Below are positions 17,901 to 26,519 of a stretch of DNA of 64,000 nucleotides, piece by piece. Below the pieces are notes generated by a model. It was not told where the DNA came from and did not search any database. It was given only the letters and a program-made list of their open reading frames with translations. The position numbers and the translations under genes were made by a program. The first letter of the stretch is position 1. Each line of letters opens with the position of its first letter. Source of the DNA: Sphingomonas sp. Leaf242 (GTDB lineage: Bacteria; Pseudomonadota; Alphaproteobacteria; Sphingomonadales; Sphingomonadaceae); contig NZ_LMLW01000014.1 in the NCBI RefSeq assembly GCF_001422045.1, positions 31,745 to 95,744 of the forward strand, in the 5' to 3' direction.

Positions 17901-18563
17901 TCATATCCCACGGCTTTGAAGACGATGATGGACCTCGCAGGCTTCCGCGATCGAGTCATAATGAACCAGGGCACCGCCATATAGAACAGCGCCTTTCCGG
18001 CAATATGCCTTCAGCGTTCCCGGATCGTGCGAAATCATGACCAACGTTGCATTGTCACGGCGCGATATAAGAGCATCTTCGGAACGACGACGGAACCGTT
18101 CGTCGCCGGCCGCAGTCACCTCATCGACCAGATAGCAGTCGAAATCGATCGCCAAGCTGATCCCGAAGGCCAGACGCGCATTCATTCCGGCGGAGTACGT
18201 GTTCACAGGCTGATGGAGATACGCTCCAAGCTGGGCGAAATCTTCAACGAAATCGAGCAGTTCTTGCTCCGGTTTATCGTATATCCGCGATATGAACCTG
18301 GCGTTGTCGGCTCCGGTCAGACTGGACTGAAACGCATTTGCGTACCCGATCGGCCACGACGTGGTCATCGAACGGGTGATCTTGCCCGACGTCGGTTGCT
18401 CAACGCCCGAGATAAGCCGCATCAAGGTCGATTTCCCGGCGCCGTTCGCACCGCAGATACCGATCGAATCCCCTTTCTCGATTGTAAAGTTGAGATCGGC
18501 AAACACGAGCTTTTCGAACTTTCGAAGATGGTAGGTCTTCGACACATGGTTGAACCGTATCAT
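17901..18563 (-). CDS. kpsT: Capsule exporter ATPase, KpsT/CtrD/BexA family
   Basis: This 220-residue ATPase has Walker A GANGAGKSTLMRLI (about 38-51), a degenerate signature YSAGMNARLAFGISLAID (about 121-138), Walker B CYLVDEVTAAGD (about 141-152) and H-loop VMISHDPGTLKAYC. The YSAGM.ARLAFG signature and short length are those of KpsT/Wzt-type exporters rather than general ABC ATPases. It should energise KpsM for polysaccharide transport across the inner membrane. The gene is separated from kpsM/kpsE by a plus-strand glycosyltransferase block, while its outer-membrane partner lies directly downstream. Confidence 0.9.
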   Translation of the reverse strand: MIRFNHVSKTYHLRKFEKLVFADLNFTIEKGDSIGICGANGAGKSTLMRLISGVEQPTSGKITRSMTTSWPIGYANAFQSSLTGADNARFISRIYDKPEQELLDFVEDFAQLGAYLHQPVNTYSAGMNARLAFGISLAIDFDCYLVDEVTAAGDERFRRRSEDALISRRDNATLVMISHDPGTLKAYCRKGAVLYGGALVHYDSIAEACEVHHRLQSRGI

Positions 18564-18656
18564 GGCAGTCCTGTCGTGGGCAACGCATCGAGGCGTTCGC
18601 CTTCAGCATGCTGCTGCCGTACAGGCTTGCCGATGGGTTTGGAAGGCACGGTAACC

Positions 18657-19826
18657 ATGGGTTGGGGGCAAAGCACCGGCAATGTGCCTATATGCGTCGA
18701 TGGCCGGATGATCGGGCCGGGTGGAACGGGGGTATCCACGTATGCGCGGTCGCTGGCGGAGGCGGTCGGTGCGATCAGCGAGCATCGCTATCTACTTGTC
18801 GCCCGGCGAACCGACGACGGGCCCTTGATGCAGGCGCTAGACCTTTTGCGCAACACGCCCCGCCGGCTGGAGCGACGCAGCGATTGTCGAGGGGGAGTGC
18901 TGGAAGGGCGAGACATATTCCGTCGTGCCCATATCCATTTCAAAGTCCGTCGCCGACTGTATCGCGTCCGCTGCGACGTTCCGCTGGGCATCATGCACTG
19001 GACGTATCCGGTACCGATGATGATGGAGGGATGGATCAACCTCTATACTGTTCATGACGCGATCCCGTTCGATCGGCCCGACCTGACTCCCATAAATGCC
19101 CGCCGTCATCGCGCGGTCGTCGAGGCAATCGTCGCGCATGGCGACGGGATCACCACCGTCTCGCAAAGCGCACGCAAGGCGCTCGTGAGCGCGCTCGGCT
19201 GTCGCCCGGAATTCGTTGCCGATACCGGCCAACCGGTCGACATCGCCGACGCCGTACCCGGCCCGCTACCGACCGGGCTCGTGAAAAACGGGTATTTTCT
19301 GGTGGTCGGATCGGTTGAACCGCGCAAGAACCTTGCCACGATTCTGGCGGCGTTCCGTTATGCGGATACCGACCTTCCGCTCGTCGTGGTCGGGCCCGAC
19401 GGGTGGCGGGCCGGCCCGATCTTGGCCGATATTGCGGCGACGCCGCGAGTGATCCGCATCGCGTATGCCGAACGCGATGTCTTGCTTGGACTGATCCAGA
19501 ATGCACGAGCGCTGATCTTCCCGTCGCTTGCGGAAGGGTTCGGCCTTCCGATCGTGGAGGCGATGGCGCTTGGTACGCCGGTCCTGACCAGCGACCGAGA
19601 TGCGCCCGCCGAGATTGCAGGGGATGCTGCGCTGACGGTCGATCCGACGAACATTGCAGCCATCAGCGCCGCCTTGATCGAATTGGCGTCGGATGATGCC
19701 CTGAACGCGATATTGTCGCAGCGCGGTATCGCACGCGCCGCGATGTTCTCTCGGGATCGCTTCGTCGGCCGACTTGGGAGGGTTTACGACGATGCGTTGC
19801 AGGCAAGGGCAGACAGGGGTAACTAG
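18657..19826 (+). CDS. GT4-family glycosyltransferase
   Basis: The ATG at 18657 has GGAAGG upstream and gives 389 residues; an ATG at 18633 is possible. The fold starts with ICVDGRMIGPGGTGVSTYAR and carries the GT4 C-terminal features VVGSVEPRKNLATILAAF (about 216-233), VVVGPDGW, and the donor-site FPSLAEGFGLPIVEAMALGT (about 285-305), with the E-x7-E glutamates. These enzymes use nucleotide sugars with retention. It is divergent from kpsT (93-base gap) and heads a three-gene block with the next GT4 and an unassigned protein. Its sequence is similar to the next gene, suggesting tandem duplication. Confidence 0.85.
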   Translation: MGWGQSTGNVPICVDGRMIGPGGTGVSTYARSLAEAVGAISEHRYLLVARRTDDGPLMQALDLLRNTPRRLERRSDCRGGVLEGRDIFRRAHIHFKVRRRLYRVRCDVPLGIMHWTYPVPMMMEGWINLYTVHDAIPFDRPDLTPINARRHRAVVEAIVAHGDGITTVSQSARKALVSALGCRPEFVADTGQPVDIADAVPGPLPTGLVKNGYFLVVGSVEPRKNLATILAAFRYADTDLPLVVVGPDGWRAGPILADIAATPRVIRIAYAERDVLLGLIQNARALIFPSLAEGFGLPIVEAMALGTPVLTSDRDAPAEIAGDAALTVDPTNIAAISAALIELASDDALNAILSQRGIARAAMFSRDRFVGRLGRVYDDALQARADRGN

Positions 19827-19855
19827 CCGGCCTTTTATCACTAAGGTACACACAC

Positions 19856-21166
19856 TTGCGGATCGGCATAGATGGCTACAATTTGGCAATGCCGCACGGT
19901 ACCGGAATCGCCACATACGGACTGATGCTTGCCCGCACGTTGCATGCGATGGAGCATCGGGTCGATGGTATATTCGGCCTCGACATCTCCGGTCCTGTCG
20001 ACCAGCGCGAGACCCTGTTCTACGATCGTCTCGCCCGGCCCAGCGAACGACGTTCACGACGAAAAGGTCTTGGCCGTCTGCTGTCTACGTTCGGTGCAGC
20101 GCGTGGGCTGGAAATGCATCAGGTGCCATCCGGCACGGTCGACACACGCGCTTTGGCAGGGCTGTTGGCGGATTTCGATACCTTATGGAGCAGCGGTCAT
20201 CTGTTCGAACGCGCACATGCCTATTTTCGTGCGACCGGCCGCTTCGCGCGCCTGCGCATGCCGAATCCCCCCGACATCATGCATTGGACCTACCCGATAC
20301 CGGTCGTCCTGGAGGGAGCGCGCAACGTCTATACTTTGCATGACCTCGTACCGTTACGACTACCGTTCGCAACGCTCGATGAGAAACGGGTCTATCGGTC
20401 TTTGATCGACGGCTGTGCATTACACGCGGACGCAATCTGCACCGTTTCTGAAGCCAGCCGGAACGATATCCTCGATTTGCTTGCAATCGATCCTGATAAG
20501 GTTGTGAACACCTATCAGGTGTCCCCGATGGAAAGCGAAATCCTCGACGAAGATCCTGATGAATCCGCGCGCAAGATAGATGCTATTTTCGGGCTCCCGA
20601 AAAACGGATATTTTCTGTACTTCGGCGCAATCGAGCCCAAGAAAAACCTCGGTCGCTTGATCGAGGCGTATCTCTCTCTCGGCACCGAGACACCGCTCGT
20701 CATCGTGGCAGCGCGGTCATGGCAAAGCGAGGCGGAGCTGGTTCTGCTGCCGCGGGCCGACGATATGGCAAGCCCCCGTCACGCTCATCTCGAGCGGCGG
20801 ATCATCCAGATCGATTATCTGCCCCGTCATCTGCTGATGCGGTTGTTGCGCGGCGCGCGCGCGCTGGCCTTTCCATCGCTGTACGAGGGGTTCGGACTGC
20901 CGGTGCACGAGGCGATGCTGTTGGGCGTGCCCGTCCTGTCGGCGAAAACCGGATCGCTGCCAGAAGTCGTCGGGGATGCGGGGGTGCTGGTCGATCCGTA
21001 CGACATAGCCGCGATTTCGGCGGGACTGCGTCGGCTGGACGAAGACCCGGCACTGCGTGCTAGACTGTCGGATCGCGGTATGATCCAGGCATCGCGATTT
21101 TCGTCCGATCGCTACCAGAGCGCCCTGAGTGCGTTATATCGCAAAGCCTTGAGTATGCCCTTATGA
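19856..21166 (+). CDS. GT4-family glycosyltransferase with TTG start
   Basis: The natural N terminus MRIGIDGYNLAMPHGTGIAT requires the TTG at 19856, which has AAGG 9 bases upstream; no ATG fits, so TTG initiation is likely. The 436-residue protein has FGAIEPKKNLGRLIEAYLSL, then IIQIDYLPRHLLMRLLRGARA and FPSLYEGFGLPVHEAMLLGV, with the GT4 glutamate pair. The shared HWTYPIPV segment with the preceding enzyme supports common ancestry. It lies 29 bases after that gene, and its stop overlaps the next start by 4 bases, indicating one operon. Confidence 0.85.
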   Translation: MRIGIDGYNLAMPHGTGIATYGLMLARTLHAMEHRVDGIFGLDISGPVDQRETLFYDRLARPSERRSRRKGLGRLLSTFGAARGLEMHQVPSGTVDTRALAGLLADFDTLWSSGHLFERAHAYFRATGRFARLRMPNPPDIMHWTYPIPVVLEGARNVYTLHDLVPLRLPFATLDEKRVYRSLIDGCALHADAICTVSEASRNDILDLLAIDPDKVVNTYQVSPMESEILDEDPDESARKIDAIFGLPKNGYFLYFGAIEPKKNLGRLIEAYLSLGTETPLVIVAARSWQSEAELVLLPRADDMASPRHAHLERRIIQIDYLPRHLLMRLLRGARALAFPSLYEGFGLPVHEAMLLGVPVLSAKTGSLPEVVGDAGVLVDPYDIAAISAGLRRLDEDPALRARLSDRGMIQASRFSSDRYQSALSALYRKALSMPL

Positions 21167-22440
21167 TTAAAAGCGTTGCCCTCGAGCGCTCCGATCCCCC
21201 TTCGGACCGACTCAGCTTTCTGCCCGTGGATCCTTTTGCGGCGAAGCGGGACATATCCAGTCGCGTGACCGGGCTTGGCGGCCCGCATCCGAGCGACGAT
21301 CCAGGCTATGTCTTTCAGTCGCTCGATATCTATCCCGTCGTCGGACCGGTGCGTTTTACGCTTCACTTTCACCAGCTGGTCGCAACCACCGGCACGCTGA
21401 CCGTGCAGATACGCGTGGCGTCCTCCTACCCCGGAACAGTGTCTATTCCGATCAAGACCGTAACGGTCCCGTTGCCTGAACTTGCCCAGAACGATGGTGT
21501 GTTCGTCGTCGAGATCATCAGTCGCCGTAACATGGTCTATACGATAGGCGGCAGGATCGATGACGAGACCGATAGCAGTGCTGCGGCCTTGAGCCTGTCC
21601 GTCGACCCCCGAGAGCGCGACGTGCCCTTGCCGAACTCGAAGGCGGTTAGGTCGCTGGCGGCGCCCGCAGTCATTCCGATTGAAAAGTTCGTTCCGCGAC
21701 CCGAGCTGGCCACGATGCAGCCCGCGCTGCTTGCCCGGCCAGTATCGCAGGCGATGACCGAGCGACAACGGCGGGACCCGCTGGTTGAAGCTTGGGATAC
21801 CGCGCTTCATCAGCCCGATGGCACGGATATAGAGCGGTGGCAGAACGCATTCGTTTTGCAGGCGCTGCATTATTATGGCGTCAGCACCGATAGCGGGTCG
21901 GCGCTGTGCATCAGCGGCAGGCGGCAACCATTGCCCAGCTATCTTGCCGGTCGCGGATGCAAGGTTTTGGTGGCTGCCGGGCACCACAGCGATCTACCCG
22001 AGGGCGATCCCGGGTTGGCCTTGGAACGCCTGCTCTATCCCGATCTCTGCGCGTCGACACGATTTTTTGATGCGGTCGATCAGACTGTGTTCGAGAATTT
22101 GGCGATTCCGTCGGGGCTGTCGAAATTCGACTTTATGTGGTCGATCGATGTGACCGCTGGACCGGATGCGCGGATGCACTTTCCGCACATGCTGCGCGCA
22201 AGCTTCGATTACCTGCAGCTCGGGGGCGTTGCGGTCCATATTCTGCAATATTCAGGCGAAATCGGCGCTGCTCCTGATCCAAACTCGGCAAGCTATGGAC
22301 GTGCGGAGATCGAGCGCTTGGCATTGTCCCTGATCGCGGACGGCCAGGAAGTCGCGCAGCTCAAGTTCGACGTGGATCAGCCGGACACGCCGGGCGATCG
22401 GCATATTCCCTTTGCCTTGATAGCTCGCCGGGTTCGATAG
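21163..22440 (+). CDS. Unassigned protein: beta-rich N-terminal region and methyltransferase-like C-terminal region
   Basis: I do not recognise a family with confidence. The 425-residue protein starts by an ATGA overlap with the GT4 gene, so it should be made with it. Residues 40-150 are beta-rich (VRFTLHFHQLVATTGTLTVQ). Residues 225-420 look like a Rossmann methyltransferase fold: ALCISGRRQPLPSYLAGRGCKVLVA where motif I is expected, but with ISGRR instead of a glycine-rich G-x-G; then FDFMWSIDVTAGPDARMHFP and a C-terminal HIPFALIARRV strand. It may be a non-canonical methyltransferase or an inactive relative acting on the capsule chain. Confidence 0.6.
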   Translation: MIKSVALERSDPPSDRLSFLPVDPFAAKRDISSRVTGLGGPHPSDDPGYVFQSLDIYPVVGPVRFTLHFHQLVATTGTLTVQIRVASSYPGTVSIPIKTVTVPLPELAQNDGVFVVEIISRRNMVYTIGGRIDDETDSSAAALSLSVDPRERDVPLPNSKAVRSLAAPAVIPIEKFVPRPELATMQPALLARPVSQAMTERQRRDPLVEAWDTALHQPDGTDIERWQNAFVLQALHYYGVSTDSGSALCISGRRQPLPSYLAGRGCKVLVAAGHHSDLPEGDPGLALERLLYPDLCASTRFFDAVDQTVFENLAIPSGLSKFDFMWSIDVTAGPDARMHFPHMLRASFDYLQLGGVAVHILQYSGEIGAAPDPNSASYGRAEIERLALSLIADGQEVAQLKFDVDQPDTPGDRHIPFALIARRVR

Positions 22441-22454
22441 TCCGGCGAGCTATC
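22419..22454. terminator. Inverted repeat between converging glycosyltransferase block and kpsE
   Basis: The arms GATAGCTCGCCGG (22419-22431) and CCGGCGAGCTATC (22442-22454) are perfect 13-base complements around a 10-base loop. The hairpin spans the stop codon of the plus-strand gene and sits just before the end of the minus-strand kpsE. There is no clear T-run, so a bidirectional barrier is likely but not proven. Confidence 0.5.
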
Positions 22455-22481
22455 AGCGGTGGTCGTTTCTCGTGTCGGCGA

Positions 22482-23663
22482 TCAGGCGGTATGCTCTCGA
22501 ACGCCTGCCGCAATCAGCCAACCAATGCTGTAGATAAGCAATAGTGCCAGGAAAACGGTCAGCACGATCCGGCCCCGCTGGGGATAGAGCGATTTGACGG
22601 GAACATTGGCATCGACGATCCGCACCAGATACAGTTGCTGGCGCTGGGCACGATCGCGAGCCTGGGCAAACGCCGCAGCAGCCGCCTCGTACCGCTTTCC
22701 CGCAAATTCCTGGCGGAGGCGTAGATCCTCATACCCCCCCAAATTGTTCGCGATACTGGAACTTTGGCTTGCTGAACTTCCAGCCAAGCGGCCTGACTGT
22801 GCCGCCAATTGCGCTTGCAGCGAGCGTACCTGGCGCGATAGCGCGACATATTGCGGACTGGACCGACTGATGAAGGCCCCTGCCGTTTCGAGCTGCGCTT
22901 GTGCAGCCGCCAAATTCGCCCGCAGCGTGGATACCAAGCCGATCTGAGCCTTGCCCGATCCTTCGGGATCGATGTCGGCCTTATCCTGGCGATAGGCCGT
23001 CAAATTGTCCTGGACCTCGGCCGCTGCGACTTCGGCTTCTTGGAGCTGACGTCGTGACGAGGCGATCGCATCGTTATAGCTGCGTGCGTTCATCGCATTG
23101 ACCCGCTGCTCGCCCATCACGAGCAGACTGCGGATAATCGCATAGGCGTCACCGGGGCGGAAGGCGCGCACCGTCAACGTCGTAATTCCGGTGTCGTGAT
23201 CGGTCCGTGCCCTTACCTTGCCATCGTAATATTTCAGCAAGCTCTCGGGCGTCGGATCTTCCGTACGCAGTCGGCTGAGCGGATCGATTTCGGGGCGGCG
23301 AAACCTGCTGACCAAGCCGACATCCCGACGCAGTTTTTCGACCGCATCGTGAGACTGAAGATAGTCCGTGACGCTGGCTGCGTCGCCAGCACCGCCGCCC
23401 ATTCCCGACAGACCAAGAAGCTGGCCAAAACCGGAAGGCCCCGAGGACGGTGCATCAGCCGACCGCACGACGAAATGCGCTTCTGACTCGTATTGATCCG
23501 AGGCGATCAGGTAGTAATAGCCCGAAAGCAAAAGGGTTGGCAGTACGACGATAAGCATCATCATTCGCCGCTTGCGAATAAAATCCTTTATGTGCGTCCA
23601 TAATGTCGGCCGCTCCTCGGGGGCGAGCTCCAGCGCCGGGGCAAAGATACCATGCAGGGTCAT
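22482..23663 (-). CDS. kpsE: Capsule export inner-membrane protein, KpsE/CtrB/BexC family
   Basis: This 393-residue protein has the two-helix layout of polysaccharide co-polymerase-like capsule export proteins: a helix at about 33-53 (MMMLIVVLPTLLLSGYYYLI), a long periplasmic region with coiled-coil stretches (about 200-260, rich in Q, A and L; 300-345), and a C-terminal helix at about 362-385 after PVKSLYPQRG. The ADAPSSGPSGFGQLLGLSG segment with YLQSHDAVEKL is typical of the family. It bridges KpsM/KpsT to the outer-membrane export lipoprotein. kpsM lies 33 bases upstream on the same strand. Confidence 0.88.
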   Translation of the reverse strand: MTLHGIFAPALELAPEERPTLWTHIKDFIRKRRMMMLIVVLPTLLLSGYYYLIASDQYESEAHFVVRSADAPSSGPSGFGQLLGLSGMGGGAGDAASVTDYLQSHDAVEKLRRDVGLVSRFRRPEIDPLSRLRTEDPTPESLLKYYDGKVRARTDHDTGITTLTVRAFRPGDAYAIIRSLLVMGEQRVNAMNARSYNDAIASSRRQLQEAEVAAAEVQDNLTAYRQDKADIDPEGSGKAQIGLVSTLRANLAAAQAQLETAGAFISRSSPQYVALSRQVRSLQAQLAAQSGRLAGSSASQSSSIANNLGGYEDLRLRQEFAGKRYEAAAAAFAQARDRAQRQQLYLVRIVDANVPVKSLYPQRGRIVLTVFLALLLIYSIGWLIAAGVREHTA

Positions 23664-23696
23664 GCGATTAACTCTCGAATTCGTGCCGGCGCGCGC

Positions 23697-24530
23697 TCAG
23701 CTGAGGTGTATGCGGTTTCGAACTGCTCGTAAGGCAATCAAGCCAAATAAATTAAGGACAAGTGTCCAAGCTGTCATGTAAACAAAATCGACATATTCGA
23801 GTGTTGCGGACTCGAACTGTCCATACCGGACGAGTTCAAACATTTGCGGAAATGGATTGTAGAGGAGATAGTGGCGATAGGGCTCGGGTATCCAAGATAC
23901 CTGATAGAAGGCCGCGGATAGCGGAATCATAAAATAGCTGAAAGGATGAACTAATCTCTCAAGCAGGGTATTATCATGCGTTCCGCCAACGATAATTGTC
24001 GACAAGCCGAACGAGAAGAAGAAAATATAGGCAATCCCTGCAAGCAGCATGAGCGGTCGGGCTGGAAAATCGGCAAACCCGATTGCGATTATCAAGCTGA
24101 GCAAGATCGTGAATGCGACGAACGTACCGGCAGCTTCCAACAATGCTCGCGCCAAAGCGATATCGAAAACCGTCACCATGCGATGATAGAGAAGTGGCAG
24201 ATTGCTGTGCAGCGTCCCTTCCGCCCGGTTGACGATGCCGCGAAACATGATGAAGATCGTATAGCCGACTACCGTCAGCGCGACAGGGTTAATGGTACCC
24301 TCGTGCGCCGTTTGACCGCTGTGAAGCAGTGCGATGATGCTTCCCAGCATCAGGGGCTCTGCGATCAGCCACAGATAACCGATGTTCTCGCGACCATAGC
24401 GGGTGTGGAGTTCGCGCATGAGCACGGCACCGATCACCCTGCCTTGCACGGCCAATGCACGGCGCCAAGAGAATTTGGTCGCCGGGTTTACCAAGCCGCT
24501 CATCTCGCTTCGACTTTCATCATCTTCCAT
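23697..24530 (-). CDS. kpsM: Capsule exporter permease, KpsM/CtrC/BexB family
   Basis: This 277-residue ABC-2-type permease has six hydrophobic segments. Diagnostic pieces are LMRELHTRYGRENIGYLWLIAEPLMLGSI (about residues 38-66), typical of KpsM/CtrC, and the C-terminal LVHPFSYFMIPLSAAFYQVSWIPEPYRHYLLYNPFPQMFELVRYGQF region (about 190-240). It forms the inner-membrane pore with KpsT and KpsE. It lies 193 bases downstream of rfbA on the same strand, so it may be co-transcribed with the rhamnose genes or have its own promoter in that gap. Confidence 0.9.
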   Translation of the reverse strand: MEDDESRSEMSGLVNPATKFSWRRALAVQGRVIGAVLMRELHTRYGRENIGYLWLIAEPLMLGSIIALLHSGQTAHEGTINPVALTVVGYTIFIMFRGIVNRAEGTLHSNLPLLYHRMVTVFDIALARALLEAAGTFVAFTILLSLIIAIGFADFPARPLMLLAGIAYIFFFSFGLSTIIVGGTHDNTLLERLVHPFSYFMIPLSAAFYQVSWIPEPYRHYLLYNPFPQMFELVRYGQFESATLEYVDFVYMTAWTLVLNLFGLIALRAVRNRIHLS

Positions 24531-24723
24531 CCAGATTCAGGGCTGAGCGTACGACCGATCGGGACGTCCGCACTCGCCAAGATCCGTGGACCGAAATGCC
24601 TGTATCGCAAGCGTCGCGCAGTTTCATCACGCAAAGTGGCTCGGCATGAACGCACCTGGTCGGCAGCCCGACCGTCGGCCAACGGGTCGAAGACTGTTTC
24701 CCTCGTTTTTCCTAAGTCGCGGA

Positions 24724-25593
24724 TCAGTCGCCATCGACGGCATTTAAAATGGCGCGACCATAAGCGGTTTTCTTGAACCGCTCACCGGCTGCACGCGCCT
24801 GATCGGCAGTGATGAAGCCTCGTTCGTAAGCGATTTCCTCAAGGCATGCGATCTGGATGCCCTGACGGTGCTGGATGGTCCGGACGAACTCGCTCGCCTC
24901 GAGCAGGCTGTCGTGCGTGCCGGTATCGAGCCAAGCATAGCCGCGGCCCATCTGTTCGACGAACAGGTCGCCAGCGTCCATGTAGATGCGGTTGAGGTCG
25001 GTGATCTCGAGTTCGCCGCGGGCCGACGGTTTGAGGTCGCGGGCAAATTGCACGACCCGATTGTCGTAGAAATACAGGCCAGTGACTGCATGATGCGACT
25101 TGGGCTTTGCCGGCTTTTCCTCGAGGCTAACGGCTTTGCCGCCTTCACCGAACTCGACGACGCCGTAACGCTCGGGATCCTCGACGCGGTAGGAGAATAC
25201 CGTCGCGCAACCCTTGCGCGCGACCGCGCTCGCCAGCAGGTCGGTCAGGTGCGCGCCGAAGAAGATGTTGTCGCCAAGCACGAGCGCAACATCATCGTCA
25301 CCGATGAAGTCCGCGCCGATCGTGAACGCCTGGGCCAAGCCCTCTGGCTTGGGCTGTTCGGCGTAGGCGATCGCCAGGCCGAGTGCCGCACCGTCAGCGA
25401 ACAGGCTCTTGTAATTGCCGATAAATTCGGGGCTCGAGATGATCAGGATGTCGCGGATGCCGGCGAGCATCAGCACCGACAGCGGATAATAGATCATCGG
25501 CTTGTCGTAGACCGGCAGCAGCTGCTTGTTCACGGCCAGCGTCGCCGGATGCAGTCGCGTGCCCGAACCGCCTGCGAGAATGATGCCCTTCAT
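24724..25593 (-). CDS. rfbA: Glucose-1-phosphate thymidylyltransferase
   Basis: RfbA couples glucose 1-phosphate to dTTP, the first step to dTDP-L-rhamnose. The 289-residue protein starts MKGIILAGGSGTRLHP with the nucleotide-binding GGSGTR, then NKQLLPVYDKPMIYYPLSVL, VLGDNIFFG, EKPAKPKSHHAVTGLYFYD and the C-terminal AWLDTGTHDSLLEAS. Length and motifs match the family throughout. Its ATG at 25593 overlaps the rfbD stop by 4 bases. It is last in the order C-B-D-A. A second, broken copy of its extreme 3' end lies at 48621-48720. Confidence 0.95.
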   Translation of the reverse strand: MKGIILAGGSGTRLHPATLAVNKQLLPVYDKPMIYYPLSVLMLAGIRDILIISSPEFIGNYKSLFADGAALGLAIAYAEQPKPEGLAQAFTIGADFIGDDDVALVLGDNIFFGAHLTDLLASAVARKGCATVFSYRVEDPERYGVVEFGEGGKAVSLEEKPAKPKSHHAVTGLYFYDNRVVQFARDLKPSARGELEITDLNRIYMDAGDLFVEQMGRGYAWLDTGTHDSLLEASEFVRTIQHRQGIQIACLEEIAYERGFITADQARAAGERFKKTAYGRAILNAVDGD

Positions 25594-26519
25594 CGGGAAA
25601 TGTCCTTCTTGGGGGCCCCGAGCAGTTCGTCGAGGATGTTGCCGAGCGCGGTCTGCCAGGCCGGGGGATGGATGTCGTAGTCGCGCGTGATCGCGTCGTG
25701 GCTGAGCAGCGAATTCGCCGGGCGCGTCGCAGGCGTCGGATATTCGGCGGTGGTTATGCCCTGCACTTCGGCGCGGGCACCGCCGCGCACCGCACTCTGT
25801 GCGAAGATCTCGCGCGCGAAACCGGCCCAGGTGACCGCACCGGCATTGCTGAAATGATAGGTGCCGGTGGGGGCGGCGGGATCCTCGACGAGGCGCATCG
25901 CGATCGTCGCGAGTGCGGCTGCCAGATCGGCCGCGGACGTCGGGCTGCCGTGCTGGTCGTCGACCACGCGCAGTGTCGGGTTGGTCGCGCCGACGCGCAG
26001 CATCGTCTTGACGAAGTTGCTGCCGTGCGCGCTGACCACCCACGCGGTGCGGACGATCGCGTGGCGGGCGCCCGACGTCCGTACCGCCAGTTCGCCCCCA
26101 AGCTTCGACGCACCGTAGACGCCGAGCGGGGCGACCGGATCGGTCACCTCCCAGGCGCCGTCGCGCGCGCCGTCGAAGACGTAGTCGGTCGAGACTTGGA
26201 CGATCGGGATACCGGCCTTCGCACAGCCTTCCGCAAACGCCGCGGGCGCCAGCGCGTTGACCGCCCAGGCAGTAACGATGTCACTCTCGGCCTTGTCGAC
26301 GGCGGTATAGGCGCCGGCGGAGATCACCGCCGCCCAAGGTTCGGACGCGACCATCGCGGCGATCGCAGTGGTATCGCGCAGGTCGAGGTCGTCGATGTCG
26401 ATCGCGGTGACCGCCCAGCCCTCCGGCCAGGAATAGCGCTTCAGTTCGGTACCGAGCTGGCCGTTCCCGCCGGTGACCAGGATCTGCTTAACGCCGCCAG
26501 CCCGAGGGGCGTCAGTCAT
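25590..26519 (-). CDS. rfbD: dTDP-4-dehydrorhamnose reductase
   Basis: RfbD performs the final NAD(P)H-dependent reduction giving dTDP-L-rhamnose. The 309-residue SDR has ILVTGGNGQLGTELKRY (about residues 12-28), DIDDLDLRD, and VQVSTDYVFDG (about 107-117), followed by VYGASKLGGE with the Tyr-x3-Lys catalytic pair. A C-terminal HLPG-like tail is absent, but PATRPANSLLSHDAI matches the family end. ATGA overlaps link it to rfbB upstream and rfbA downstream. Confidence 0.93.
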   Translation of the reverse strand: MTDAPRAGGVKQILVTGGNGQLGTELKRYSWPEGWAVTAIDIDDLDLRDTTAIAAMVASEPWAAVISAGAYTAVDKAESDIVTAWAVNALAPAAFAEGCAKAGIPIVQVSTDYVFDGARDGAWEVTDPVAPLGVYGASKLGGELAVRTSGARHAIVRTAWVVSAHGSNFVKTMLRVGATNPTLRVVDDQHGSPTSAADLAAALATIAMRLVEDPAAPTGTYHFSNAGAVTWAGFAREIFAQSAVRGGARAEVQGITTAEYPTPATRPANSLLSHDAITRDYDIHPPAWQTALGNILDELLGAPKKDISR

